A stretch of DNA of 64,000 nt from assembly GCA_036971475.1 (NCBI GenBank), contig JBAIZL010000006.1, forward strand, positions 95,430,765-95,494,764. Reading direction: 5' to 3'. The stretch is from Prosapia bicincta (Eukaryota; Arthropoda; Insecta; Hemiptera; Cercopidae). The number at the start of each line of letters is the position of its first letter. Positions within the stretch are counted from its first letter, which is position 1. Below are positions 1 to 10,625 of the stretch, piece by piece. The translations under genes and the position numbers were made by a program. Under the pieces are notes generated by a model. The model worked only from the letters and a program-made list of their open reading frames with translations. It did not search any database and was not told the DNA's origin.

Positions 1-130
1 TATAAAGAACTCTTTACAGAGTATATTAATACGATTTCAAGTTAGTTATTGTGACATGTTAAAACATACAAGTAGGTTAGTAGTTGAACATAACATAAAA
101 ATCTAAAAGAACTCCATGGAAGTTACCTAC

Positions 131-635
131 TCCTTCAACCATTCAACAGTTGTCTGATAGAATCCCATCCGTGCAGTTGTGTAAGTGGCTTGTCGGAAAA
201 GGTTGGCAGAAATGCCGCCATAAAGGGCCAAGAAACCTTCGTTGCGGACAATATTTTTCACCGCTTGAAAAGAATTTGAATGATCTCTTTTGACCCCTCC
301 TTCTCCGCTCATTTGCATTCTATTTTTTATGACGTCTATTGGCTGAACAATCATAGTGGATCCCATTCTGAAAAGATACAAAAGTAGGTTATTGTTCAAT
401 AACTATTATTAGTTTACACTCTCTCTATTTATAAATTGTTCAAATTTTCAATCGTTAATAAAATAATTTGTATTGACCCACAAGTTCAAATACATGTTTT
501 TATACTTGTAGTGAATGACCCTGGATGTTAATTCAGTTTTTCAAATATTAATTCATTAATTAAATTTAAATAATAAATTATAATAACTAATTTCGCTTTC
601 TATTTTACCACTTAATATTGTGATTCTGTCTTATG

Positions 636-712
<77 letters not shown>

Positions 713-945
713 AACATAAGTCAAAATACAAATACAAGAATTATAATTGAATTTACAATTCAAAGCTTTTCGTTGGCTAACAGAACCAACATCATCAGGA
801 ATATTAAATAATGAATTGTTTAATATTCCTGATGATGTTGGTACTGTTAGCCAACGAAAAGTTTTGAATTGTAAATTCAATTATAATTCTTGTATTTGTA
901 TTTTGACTTATGTTCTTTATTAATACATAAGAATACATATTGCGA

Positions 946-1006
<61 letters not shown>

Positions 1007-3894
1007 ATTGTAATTAATTAATAAAAAAGTAACTAGAATAAAATTTTTCTTTGTTGACCAAAGTAGAATGACTAAAACATTTTTTCTTATATTTCTTGTT
1101 TCTTATTGATGTCGATTAGCAAACAAACTCTACTTACTGATATTTTTCAGCAGGCGCGTTTCGCACTGTATTGGTGCATTGTTCAATGCTATGAGTCACA
1201 GACAAGATTGTGGCTTAGGTGTGTTGTATTATTGTGAGTCTGTGGTGTATTGGTGTTCTGTGGTTTGTGGATGTTCATACAGTATTTTTTTACTATGTGT
1301 TTTGTATAGGCCTATATTAGCCTACTTTATTGTAAGCGTGTTTTGGAGTTAATAATGTGTTGTGATTGGTTTTCTGGTGTTTCTATATTTCGAAGTTTTC
1401 TGTTGTGCTTAGTTTATAAAGTTCAATCAAAAAAACCATTCATATATTATTTTGATGAAATTTAGAATTGTTTGACTTGTGACCATGTTGGTGTATGTAT
1501 GTAATGGGATTTGTATATGAATTGCGAAATTTCATTTTGGTTTCGTGTTCCTATGTATTTTATGTGTTCCTTATATCGTGTGGTAAAGTATCTCCTTGTT
1601 TAACCTGTGTATAAGGTAGGGCAGTCGTTGCATGTGATCTTGTATACTTCTGCCCTGTCGTGTTTGTTCTGGTGTGTTTTGTTTTTTATGTGTATATTTT
1701 AGTTGTGTAAGATGTTTTAAAGTCGACCTTGTATTCTATTTGAGTTTCCCGTATGAAAATCCTATTTTTTGTGATGTGTTGTGCTATGTTTTTTTTGCCA
1801 AGTGATACCAAGAAAAACATTTTTTTCAAAACATCAAGACTTACAATACAAAACTTATTTTTGCACAAAACTTTTCGCATTACTTACAAGATCGCAAACA
1901 TACTTAACGAGTCTGTACTTTCACATTTAAAACCGTTGGTTTTCTTAGTGTGATCATTTTGGGACAGCCAGCCTGCATGAACCCACGTTACATAATGTCT
2001 TAGCCATAATTTTTTGTTGTTCTTAAATGTTACTAAAAAAATCGTTCTAAACAAGAATAAAGTTATATTAAACGTCGCAAAACTTAAATAAGACTTCAAA
2101 TTTAAGAAAGAGAACTTGAATTGTGCATCAGACTATACAAACAATGAAGTTTCTTGATGTAATCATCTTGAATTCACTGATTAAACTATATTTAAAAATA
2201 CTTAACTAAGTGAATACGTAATTACTTACTTGCTGACGCGTTTCAAAACATTCGTTCCTTTTACGAAGCTAAGCCTCGACACAGTTGAGTTCACTTAGTT
2301 AAGTACTTTTTAAATATAGTATAAAAACAATGTCTTTTTATAAAGCAGAACACAATTTTATGCTCATTGAATCATTATCCTATTACGCCTATCACAATCT
2401 AGCAACCAATTACAATACAATAATGAATAGTATGTTATTAACTTGAGTGATATTGTTTAAAGTGGAAGCATCATTACGTAGGTTCGATGTTTAATAAGAC
2501 CGTCAGAGAAATGACAACGGTTAGGTTAGGTTTGGTTGTAGAAAAAATATTGCATAACGTGCAATGTTTTGAATATTGCATACATTGAATAACTTGGACA
2601 TTAAAATTATCTGTATGGAAACTCAAAAACTCCACCGTACCCTTGTCCTAAACCTAGATTGAGAAATTAGGAGGGTTGGGCATGGGGCATCCCCTACACC
2701 CTGTAAAACATCACCACAGGGTGTGTTTTTCGAGAGGTTAAAGAACTACTGCGCTTGGATGAGGGTAAATTTTCTTTTCATGTTTTTTGAACATTTTCTT
2801 TATTTCTTTTTTTCATCGTCGGAATATTCACATACCAAGGGACATTAACCATATTCCTCAGTGCCTTATTTTGGAACATCTGAGGAATTTCTATATTAGA
2901 TTCCTTTGCCCATCTTTACTGTTGACTGCCAGAAAGCAAACTAGTTTAAAGATCTAATTGTAGATTTTTATTTTATTACACAATGAGAGGTTTGAGTTTT
3001 TACCCGAGTCAATAGTGCTTACGGTATTTTATATTTAATTGCTCTTTCTATTTCTTGATGAGGTGTTTCCTTCTTAGTTTAGTTCATACCTTGATAATTA
3101 GCATTATTTTCATAAGGGATGATAATTCCATCAACATCCAATAGCGGAGCGTCTTTCAATACCTTACTTGTGAAGTTGATGTGGACCGACTTCACTTCAT
3201 TCAGTTTGACTAAACAATGACACAGGATTCGCAAAAATTGGCCCTGTTGGTGGGCAGTGGAAAAGGAGGAGGAAAGATTGTGAGCTGTTTGGGGAAGCCA
3301 ATATAGTGAAAGTAATAAAAATTGTAAGACTGCGCTGGGCAGGACATGTGGCCCAGATGGAAGAGAGTAATTTACCCAGAAGCCTATTAGATGGAACTAT
3401 CTACAAAATGAAAGCAAAAGGGCGTCCTAGACTTAGATGGATAGATGGCGTCGCTCAGTAGGCCAGAACCCTGCTGAATGTGAATAACTGGAAAACAGCA
3501 CTAGTTCGAGTTATCTAGCGAACTTTACTATTCTAAATCGATATTGAACTTGTTCCAGAACTTTTTGGAATGATATTAAGAAACCATAAACTGTTTTATT
3601 GGTCTTAAATCGAATCATTATAAAATTGTGTATAGGCTTAGTCCAGTATAAATTCACAGTCTGATAATTTTTACGGCACGTAACAGAATTAGATGGTTCA
3701 ATGAACCACATTTTTCGAAATCGCTAAATTTAGGCAAGACGTAAGTGCTGCTTTTTAGTATTTACTGGCTACTAGTATATAATACACAGTATGGCATAAC
3801 AGAATTCATCAACTTACCCACCCAAACCAGCAATTATGAATTTTATAACTGTAGGAACATTTTGTACTTCTTCACTTACAGAACTATCCGGCAT
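131..3894 (-). CDS. 2-oxoglutarate/malate carrier paralogue A, 5' part (exons 1-2)
   Basis: SLC25 inner-membrane carrier of the SLC25A11 type, which exchanges 2-oxoglutarate for malate across the mitochondrial inner membrane (family knowledge). Exon 1 is 3894-3818: ATG start, MPDSSVSEEV, ending in the first-helix motif AGLGG before a GTAAGT donor. Exon 2 is 367-131, after a TTTTCAG acceptor and before a GTAGGT donor; phase 2 to phase 2, 237 nt, the same length as exon 2 of the two paralogues in this window. It holds the first carrier signature QPIDVIKNRMQ (P-x-D-x-x-K), then EGFLALYGG and RQATYTTARMGFY, the end of repeat 1. Repeats 2 and 3 lie beyond the left edge, so whether the gene is complete cannot be judged. 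It is closest to paralogue C in motifs. A 3.4 kb intron holds PLE and LINE relics. Confidence 0.88.
752..808 (-). ncRNA. Hammerhead-like ribozyme, family 2, left arm
   Basis: Read on the minus strand: stem I 5' side TTTAATATTC; canonical core CTGATGA; one extra T; stem II GTTGG with CCAAC closing a 9-nt loop; GAAA; palindromic stem III AAGCTT; cleavable T; stem I 3' side GAATTGTAAA, which pairs with the first side except for a 2x2 internal loop. All catalytic-core positions of a hammerhead are present. The extra base between A9 and stem II is not canonical but is shared by every family in this window. Confidence 0.65.
819..875 (+). ncRNA. Hammerhead-like ribozyme, family 2, right arm
   Basis: Plus-strand partner of the left-arm motif: CTGATGA at 829-835, extra T, stem II GTTGG/CCAAC, GAAA, stem III AAGTTT (self-pairing with G-U), cleavage expected after T865, stem I TTTAATATTC with GAATTGTAAA. 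The two arms differ by three substitutions, none of which touches the core. Confidence 0.65.
1149..1190 (-). ncRNA. Hammerhead-like motif, family 10 (decayed)
   Basis: Minus strand: stem I AGCA with TGCT; core TTGAACAA plus T (one A more than the TTGACAA of families 1 and 3); stem II GCAC with GTGC; GAAA; stem III ACGCGC, probably decayed from the palindrome ACGCGT; then C at the cleavage place. It sits at the 3' end of the PLE relic, as expected. Confidence 0.45.
1149..1695 (-). pseudogene. PLE relic: GIY-YIG endonuclease remnant and 3' end
   Basis: The GT-rich plus strand hides a decayed minus-strand coding region. About 1690-1200 reads EVYKITCNDCPTLYTG, a stop, then TRRYFTTRYKEHIKY, a GIY-YIG endonuclease of Penelope-like elements with stops and frameshifts. 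It is followed by a 3' tail ending in a hammerhead-like motif at 1149-1190. A shorter copy of the same tail lies at 29280-29520. Confidence 0.7.
2182..2325. repeat. Small hairpin relic with GAAACGCGTC
   Basis: Arms of about 32 bp (2182-2216 and 2291-2322; AACTATATTTAAAAA on the left) are inverted. The interval holds, on the minus strand, GAAACGCGTC followed by AGCAAGTAAG, the 3' half of a PLE-type hammerhead with palindromic ACGCGT. Related decayed pieces lie near 42625-42660 and 49100-49150. Confidence 0.5.
3230..3520 (+). pseudogene. Non-LTR retrotransposon (LINE) 3' fragment
   Basis: Plus-strand reading gives FGEANIVKVIKIVRLRWAGH, VAQMEESNLPRSLLDG, then KGRPRLRWIDGVAQ and a stop. RLRW-GH-M and GRP-RW are the usual C-terminal motifs of non-LTR reverse transcriptases. 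Only this end survives, inside intron 1 of gene A. Confidence 0.8.
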
Positions 3895-4545
3895 GATTTT
3901 TAAACCTATTGACTCAAACTCTTTTAGGTTATTTTAAATATATTAAAAGGTTGTGTATAAGCCTAGACTGTATAATTTGAAGGCTGTATAATAGGCCCAC
4001 ATTTCGTTAATTTTGGTTGTCACACTTGAACAAAAATTTGAAATTTTAATATCTCAACCTTGACCACTAATAGTTGAATACAGGCTCCTAAAGCCTAATC
4101 ATCTGATATAGAATCAGTAAACAAAAGAGAATATTAGAGTCCAAATACAAGCAAGAATGAAACACGTGTTTCTAATGCTTGAAGTGTGAAAACCTACTGT
4201 TTTATGCAACGAAATTTGGGCACGTAAAGTCCAGCTTGGCCGACAGATGTATTTGTAATCGCGTGTAACAGCTGTTCCTTGTAATTACATTCGATTTTTT
4301 GTAACTGTTTTCAACATGATTTCGAGGTTAATTTATATCATATACGAGCTCGCTTTTATAATGGTAATTATTCTATACAATTAAATAACCATTAGCAAAA
4401 GATATTTATTAATGAGAGCAATTTATTAGGCTAATTATTATACAAAATTAAGAGCATAGTGGTATAATGTATTACAATAAAAATATTGGCAAATACAACA
4501 AAAATAATAAAAAATAACCAGTATTACCATTTACCTAAGGTTAAA

Positions 4546-5035
4546 CTCTTATGTACATTTCGATGGCCGTCTCATCGTCATCCTCATCATCATCAAAGGA
4601 TCCTATAACAACAATACAATCTATAATACAATAATTTACAAATTAGACTAACCTATGTACGTTTCGATGACCATGTCATCATCATCAGAAGGTCCTATAA
4701 CAAAATTACAATCTATAACACAATAATTTACAAACTAGACTAACCTATGTACGTTACGATGACCATGTCATCATCATCAGAGGGTCCTATAACAAAATTT
4801 AAAATCTATAATTCAATAATTTACAAACTATACTAACCTATGTAGGCCTACGTTTCGATGATCATATCATCATCATCATCATCAGAGGTCCCTATGACAA
4901 AATTACAATCTAGAATACAATAATTTACTAACCTATGTACGTTTCGATGACCATCTCATCATCATCATAAGAGGGACTATTACAAAATTACCATCTATAA
5001 TACAATAATTTACAAACTATACTGACATCTTCGGT
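4546..5035 (-). repeat. Tandem array of ~92 bp units, each with a hammerhead-like motif (family 5)
   Basis: About five units repeat the segment that starts ACCTATGTACGTTTCGATGA and ends in AATTTACAAACTA (motif starts near 4550, 4650, 4741, 4835 and 4931). The minus strand of each holds a hairpin of GATGAC/GTCATC type between CTGATGA and GAAA. Unit 1 and unit 4 have expanded or changed the TCA run, and unit 3 has lost GAAA (GTAA). Flanking sequence is shared with single copies at 5975-6165 and 14010-14185, whose AGCACAGTGGTACAATAT end is an element terminus. The array is intergenic, just 5' of gene A. Confidence 0.75.
4652..4695 (-). ncRNA. Hammerhead-like motif, family 5, best-preserved unit
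   Basis: Minus strand: CTGATGA (complement of 4682-4688), extra T, stem II GATGAC with loop ATG and GTCATC, GAAA, palindromic stem III ACGT, then A at the cleavage position, then CATAGG. Stem I is only partial (ACCT with AGGT, separated from the core by an internal loop), which makes this family weaker than families 1-3. Confidence 0.5.
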
Positions 5036-5549
5036 AACTTGTAATATTATTTATTTTTTATTATTTTTGTGGTACTAACGTGATTGTCAATAATTTTATT
5101 GTAAGGTAGATTATAATCTTAATTATTATTAAAATAATTGTAGGTTAAAATTTAAAAGAAATTAAAGCTGCGTCGATAAATACCGAGGTTTAAAGACTAT
5201 ATTAAATCTTATATATACTGAATTAACTTCTATAGTAAATATAATTTATCAGATATATTCTTTTAAATTTTATTCAACACATCTTGTGAAAAGTTGCTCG
5301 TCTCCTATTAGACTCCTCCGCGGGTGAGGGATAGCAAGATGCCTTAGAAATGGAGGGTTACGAGTAAATAAAATATACAAGAAAATAAACCTAGCTTCAA
5401 AGAATCTGCTGTCTTGTAAGTCGACGTTGGTTCATAAAAGGGTAAGTTAAAACACACATTGATTAAAAATTGCCCCGTCGTGTAGACCGATGTTGGTCTA
5501 ATTCCAATCCTCTTAGGAAATTAATTACCAAATATTCGCTTATTAATTG

Positions 5550-5700
5550 GTTCCATCTTCACGTAAGCTACTAGCTTTTAACTAAAAACACTTTTACATA
5601 TGTTACACTTGCCTGTAGTAGTGCTTACTTTAATGATTGTTGAGAACGGCCGTTTCGGGAGGTGTGTGTAACATGTGTACAAGTGTTTTTAGTTAATTAA
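5550..5700. repeat. Decayed family-1 PLE end
   Basis: Contains GGTTCCATCTTCACGTAAGC, a variant of ACTTGCCTATAGTAGCACTT, and CGGCCGTTTCGGGAG, all shared with the ends of the PLE at 9763-12110. Short outer arms (AACTAAAAACACTT and AAGTGTTTTTAGTT) are inverted. The hammerhead core is lost. Confidence 0.6.
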
Positions 5701-5974
5701 TCTCAGCTGAGAGCTTCCAAACACGGATGGGACAAATAGAGCTGCAGAATAAGCACGGAAGTTGTAGGGCACGGAACGTAAAGGTACGGTGAATCTTTCC
5801 TGTATCCAAATAAACACGGGCAAAGTGATACCGACGGGACAACAAAAACGGAACAAGATTAGGTCATATCGAAGAGTTGTGAGTATTTCCAATTGTATCC
5901 CCCAACAGTAACAAAGCTATATAAATCTCATGCATGAAACTAAAGAATAACTAGTGTATATACAATATCAAGAG

Positions 5975-6165
5975 CACAGTGGTACAATATATTACAAAAA
6001 TATAGGTAAAGAACCCCCAAAACCACAAAAATTAATAAAAAAATAACTAACAAAAGTTACCTAAGATTAAATCCTTCGAGGATTTAATCTTAGGTAACTT
6101 ATTTTAGTCATTATTTTATTAATTTTTGTGGTTTTGGGGTTTTTTCACCTATATTTTTGTAAAAC
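5975..6165. repeat. Near-perfect palindrome, family-5 element half
   Basis: Two arms of about 90 bp meet at a 4-base centre near 6067. The arm sequence (AAGATTAAATCC, CCCCAAAACCACAAAAATT) matches the flank of the hammerhead array at 4440-4560 and the single copy at 14010-14185. No hammerhead remains here, so the inversion joined the element outside the motif. Confidence 0.7.
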
Positions 6166-6912
6166 TAGTGTATAGTTAAAAACTAAAGATGAATACATAA
6201 AATGTAATTTAAGAATAAAATAATATATTGGCGAAGTCATTATAAACATTCTGGGGAATATGAACTGATAGGTGGAAGTGTGGCCGCCAAATTACGATGA
6301 TTCTGCTTTAAACAACGCTTTGTTTAGGAAAACACAAAGAGCAATTTGAGTAGAACGGATATCTTTAGCGAAAACCAGGTAATGCAGATGTTGAAAAGAA
6401 AAACGTTAAAATATTATTGAAAATTTATTCGCATCACGAAATAGTCTCTATAGACTTATCAAGAATTAAAAGAACGAGTATAAACAAAATGTTTTTCAAG
6501 TCAATTCTTACTTAAGTCAACAAAGAAAATTTTCATTTTAGTTACTTTTAACTCAATAAGTGCAATAAATATAGATGAATTAACATAATCTATGCGTTAA
6601 AACAGCTTTTCTACCACATTACCCTCAACATAAAATAAGCCGTTATGAAGTCATATGTTATCACTTATTGTAAGCCAAATGGGACGATATAACTATATCA
6701 GATACCTTACCCCTTTTGTGAAAAGTTTATATATCGTATTAAACTGAAATTAATTTATTAAATATAATAATTAAATTAATATTTAAAAAATCTGTAACAA
6801 CATCAAGTTTCATCCACTACAAGTTTTTAAAAAAATATTTGATTTTGAGTTGATGAATAAAAAGTATTTCATTAACGATTGAAAATTTATATACATTTTT
6901 TAAAATTATATA

Positions 6913-6920
<8 letters not shown>

Positions 6921-6991
<71 letters not shown>
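6921..6991. repeat. (TA)n microsatellite
   Basis: Pure TA run of about 70 bases. Other long runs lie at 639-709, 951-1002, 20310-20367, 37975-38020, 38193-38234, 39932-40010, 40871-40947, 49291-49347, 49592-49662 and 51449-51469, mostly touching PLE copies. Confidence 0.95.
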
Positions 6992-6993
<2 letters not shown>

Positions 6994-7674
6994 AGAGTGT
7001 GAACTAATAGTAGGAATTGAAAAATAACTATAGAAGAGATTTTATTTTTAAAACCTAGTTCACAGTTACTATTAATAATATGTTTGAAATTGTCAGTTAA
7101 AATTTCAAATTTTAAAATTACACAATATCTTGGTGGTAATTTAATTAAGAACAAATATTTCTTATCAGCTACAGCCCTAGGAAATTAATATAAAATAAAT
7201 ACCCCCTGTTTAAAGGTGTTGTGAAATTTGCTATCCAATTGCCAATTTTACATTTAGCTCCAGTAATATTTTGTGTTATATATATTTATTTGCTTTTATA
7301 TCTGAACATTTTGCATTTCGTGGGCTAACATGAAATGAATTTCAGGACTAGCAAGTTTCAAGTATAGTAGTAGCAGTACTGAACCAAGAAGCATTTACTA
7401 TAAGTTTGTGCTGTGTATGTCATCTTCAAAGGCTACCATTATTTTATTTAATGATAGTATAAACAAATAGATGCCCACACTAGACCAGTTATGTGAACTA
7501 AAACAATTACTTAAAGTGGGTTAACACTTACATTTTATAATTTTACAATTCAAGTGTCTTATACTTCTTTAGTACGAAATGAGACTATAAAGATTTTGAA
7601 TACTTAGAATTGTACCGTATGGACCAAAATATTTACATAGTTTTTAAAGACATACAAGTAAAAAAAAAAATCTA

Positions 7675-8965
7675 AACCAATTAGACTCGGGTCTCATGCT
7701 CTATATGACCTCCATTCAATTTGAACCAACACTTGTACAGTTGGTTAAGAGGGCTTGTTGTACGCATGATTATTTTTTCCAGTAATTAGACGAAGGTGGT
7801 TGAAGAGTCATCAGGGAATATTTTCTCCTTCATTATTCTCTAGACATAGGCACCAGGTGGTGTATCAGAGGAGTGGGCTGGGTAAGGAATGTTTGTTCTA
7901 ACGGAGGCAGTTGCCAAAAGTTTCTTGAAGGAAAGCAATGTTGTCTAAGGCAGTGCCCCATCTTGCAGGAACCATTGTGTACAAAAAAGCAGGTTTTTGA
8001 ATTTTATAATCCATTACGTTCGGTGAATCTTATTAATCACTTAAACAATAGTTTATGACTATCCGAACTTTGAATTTAGTAAATTTGTTAAAACTTACTG
8101 AGACAGAACGTTTTCGATCGCTATGTGCCGATCTTCACAACTGCCTAACTCACAACATAGCACCCACCTACGCGAAAATAAACATAAACAACAACACGAA
8201 AGCATTTACAATTACCAAACAAAAAGCAGAAATAATTTACATTAAAGTATCAAAAACCTATTCAAAAATAAAGACTTTCAAAATTATAGGTTATACCAAC
8301 TCCACTTAAATCTCGCGAACACAATCGGACAAGATATCACATTACAATTGGTAACAGACACAAATAATTGGGCAACTAATAAAATAATAAACATCAAAAA
8401 TAACCACAAGAAAAAATTAATCAACTATTATGTAAAACAAAAAACACAACATATTCTCAACCTACACTAAATTTCTACCCCCGTACAGTTAACCTCACTA
8501 ATACCAAATTCACACAACACGAAATGAATTTAATAAACAAAGGCCTAAAATACAACCTACATTATAAACCAAATAACATAACAAACAAAAACATTATATT
8601 ACAAACTGAAACAGCCATACAGAAAACCGACACCAAAGACCAAGACTCACTTCGACATGACATAAAAAACCTAACCAACAAAAACATAGCAATGAAATTA
8701 AAATCGCTGAAAACATAAAACAAAAAGTCAATTAAACAACAACACACTCACCACAGCAGACAAAGGCAGGATGAAGATCGGCACATAGCGATCAAAAACG
8801 TTCTGTCTCAGTAAGTTTTAACAAATATACAAATTCAAAGTTCGGATAGTCATAAACTATTGTTTAAGTGATTAAACAAAGCAGGTTTGGGCCCAACAAA
8901 TTCTCCTTATGTCTCCTATATAACTACCAAGGATGACCCTATAACTTACTGGTCATTCTACTACA
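7675..8965 (-). pseudogene. mariner-like transposase relic, split by a PLE
   Basis: Minus strand 7985-7675 reads ARWGTALDN or, in the next frame, LQDGALP, then IPYPAHSSDTPPGAYV, RIMKEKIFPDD and CWFKLNGGHIEH. This matches the order QDGAPPH, PPRSPDLTP, LWG and NGGHFEH of mariner/Tc1-type DDE/D transposases. A PLE unit (7997-8877) interrupts it. The coding relic resumes at 8889-8965. Many stops and frameshifts show it is dead. Confidence 0.7.
7997..8877 (+). mobile_element. PLE fragment with inverted ends (family 6), 11-bp target duplication
   Basis: AAAGCAGGTTT flanks both sides (7986-7996 and 8878-8888). The ends (about 8030-8140 and 8772-8877) are inverted copies. Between them is a plus-strand PLE 5' coding piece: NLHYKPNNITNKNI, LQTETAIQKTDTKDQDSLR, HDIKNLTNKN and THHSRQRQ or TTADKG, typical of the region ahead of PLE reverse transcriptase. 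Both arms carry the 3' half of a hammerhead: stem II GATCG/CGATC, GAAA (AAAA in the right arm), palindromic AACGTT, then C. No 5' core is present. Confidence 0.7.
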
Positions 8966-9680
8966 GCTGATTCAGTTTCAGTACTGTTTATTTCAGCGCA
9001 TACAGTATTTCTCATTTTGTAATTGAAGCTTCATTGAAAGTAATCTCTGTGTTTAAAATGGAAAGATTAACAAAATATTGTAAGAAATAGGAAATATTGT
9101 AGGAAATAAATGTCAAGCAGTCAACCCTATTAACTATAAATACCCACCCAAATGCAGAGAAGGTAATATCAAAGACTAGTTACCACTTAAGAGATGTTTG
9201 GTACCTGCGATATCATGTCTGTGCATCAGCACTTATTATATTACAACATCTTCTCATTGCATATAGCACTCACAACTATCACTGCACACTAACATTTATC
9301 ATAGGACCTGACACGTTTAAAATTTCAGACAGAAAGTAATTTCTGATGCTTTAAAATATTTTATATTTAAAGAATTTTCATGAGTGCTGACTCAACTCTA
9401 CCTAGGGTGGCTATATAAGTGAGTTAACTGTAGAGGTCACATCCATTTTTTTAATTTCAAGCTTAAGCTGTAAGCAGAAAATATTGAGTAATTATATGTG
9501 GAACACATAGACTGTGCCTGTATAACTCTAAACCATGTGACAGAGACTTTATATTTACAAAATTAATCCAAAACTCTCAACTTTGAAATACTTTTATTTA
9601 TTCTACTTGCTACCTTAATCCAGATTTACCATATGCATCAAAATAAATAGTACTGAAACTGAATCAGCTGCATTTGCCGA
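8955..9680. mobile_element. Possible foldback MITE
   Basis: CAGCTGATTCAGTTTCAGTA at about 8965-8984 recurs inverted at about 9652-9671, and similarity continues outward and inward for about 45 bp. The interior is AT-rich non-coding. I did not find a convincing target duplication. Confidence 0.45.
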
Positions 9681-9823
9681 AAACAATTTATTTACTTATA
9701 CATACTTTCACAAGAAACATGATATAACATTTCAAGTTTTAATTTTCAAGGTAAATTTTAACACTTACAACTTTTTTTAAAAAAATGTTTTAACTTGCCT
9801 ATAGTAGCTCTTACTTTTTTTGT

Positions 9824-9865
9824 TGAGGACGGCCGTTTCGGGAGATGTGTCCCTTTGTCAACTCA
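9824..9865 (-). ncRNA. Hammerhead-like ribozyme, family 1, left end of PLE lineage 1
   Basis: Minus strand: stem I TGAG with CTCA; core TTGACAA plus A; stem II GGGA with TCCC around CACATC; GAAA; palindromic stem III ACGGCCGT; C at the cleavage site. Relative to CTGATGA the core carries C3 to T and G8 to A together. Confidence 0.6.
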
Positions 9866-9895
9866 GACCGTAACTGATCTCAAGGTTTACGTAGG

Positions 9896-10606
9896 TTAGG
9901 GTGGGGGTGGGATATTTTGGTGGTGTGGGTGTATTTTGTGTGTATTAGGAGTTATGATGTCAAAAAGTGCGTGTGAGTTGTAATGTAATTGTGTATTGAA
10001 TATGTGTGTAGGGTGTAGTTTGAAGTGCCTATATATTTCGTATTGTTCGGTTGTGTAGCGTTGGTTATTTCTGTGTTGTATATGAAGAATTTGTAAGTTA
10101 GATGTTATGTCTGTGTAGTCGTGTTTTGTGGAGTTGAGATGATCGGCGAAGTTTGATTGGTAGTTATTGCTTTTTAGTCCTTTTATATGTTCTTGATAAC
10201 GTGTGTAGAAGGACCTCCCTGTCTGGTCTATGTAAAAACTGGGACACGAGCTACAAGTTAGTTTGTAAACTCCAGTGGCGTTGTAAATGTCGTCGATTTT
10301 GTTGTTGGGTTTAAATTGTTTATTGAGAGTGTTGTGTGTGGAATAAGCTATTTTGTAGTTGTATTTTCGTAGTCTGTTGGTTAGATTGTTGGTTTTGGAT
10401 GATCTGTATGGTATTGATAAGTATTTTATGGGATTGTCCTCTTGTGTGTTTGTATTTGGATTATTAGGTTTATTTTTTAGGCGGTTGTATAATTTGTCTA
10501 TCATTGTTGGGTTGTATCCATTTGTTTGTGCTATATATTTTATGGTGTTTAACTCCTGGTAGTGTTCATCTTTGTCTAGTGGTGTTTTAAGGAGGCGATA
10601 TATCAT
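9896..10606 (-). pseudogene. PLE ORF fragment, left arm (RT tail and GIY-YIG endonuclease)
   Basis: Open for 236 codons. It starts within the connector after the reverse transcriptase (MIYRLLKTPLDKDEHYQEL) and continues through GVYKLTCSSCPSFYIDQTGR, RSFYTRYQEHIKGLK, the GIY-YIG nuclease core, and HDYTDITSNLQILHI. The YIG motif reads YID, a substitution of the glycine. The 5' part (reverse transcriptase) is absent because the copy is truncated at the dimer junction. Confidence 0.85.
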
Positions 10607-10625
10607 GGTATTGTAAGCAGCTAGT

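Larger units (their letters stand above)
639..1003. mobile_element. PLE-end hairpin (family 2) flanked by (TA)n
   Basis: Two arms of about 95 bp (about 711-808 and 819-920) are reverse complements, separated by about 10 bp. (TA)n tracts lie at 639-709 and 951-1002 on the two sides. Each arm carries a hammerhead-like motif reading away from the centre. The same hairpin recurs at 40947-41140. The TA tracts hide any target duplication. Confidence 0.8.

Noticed and set aside
605..880. Open frames made of Tyr-Ile repeats near (TA)n tracts (also at 6918, 20175, 39760, 40630-41123, 49283)
   Set aside because: Pure translation of TA microsatellites and hairpin arms; no protein family.
2515..2535. 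Telomere-like GGTTAGGTTAGG motifs (also near 44520 and 45450)
   Set aside because: Only two or three units each; too short to call interstitial telomeric repeats.
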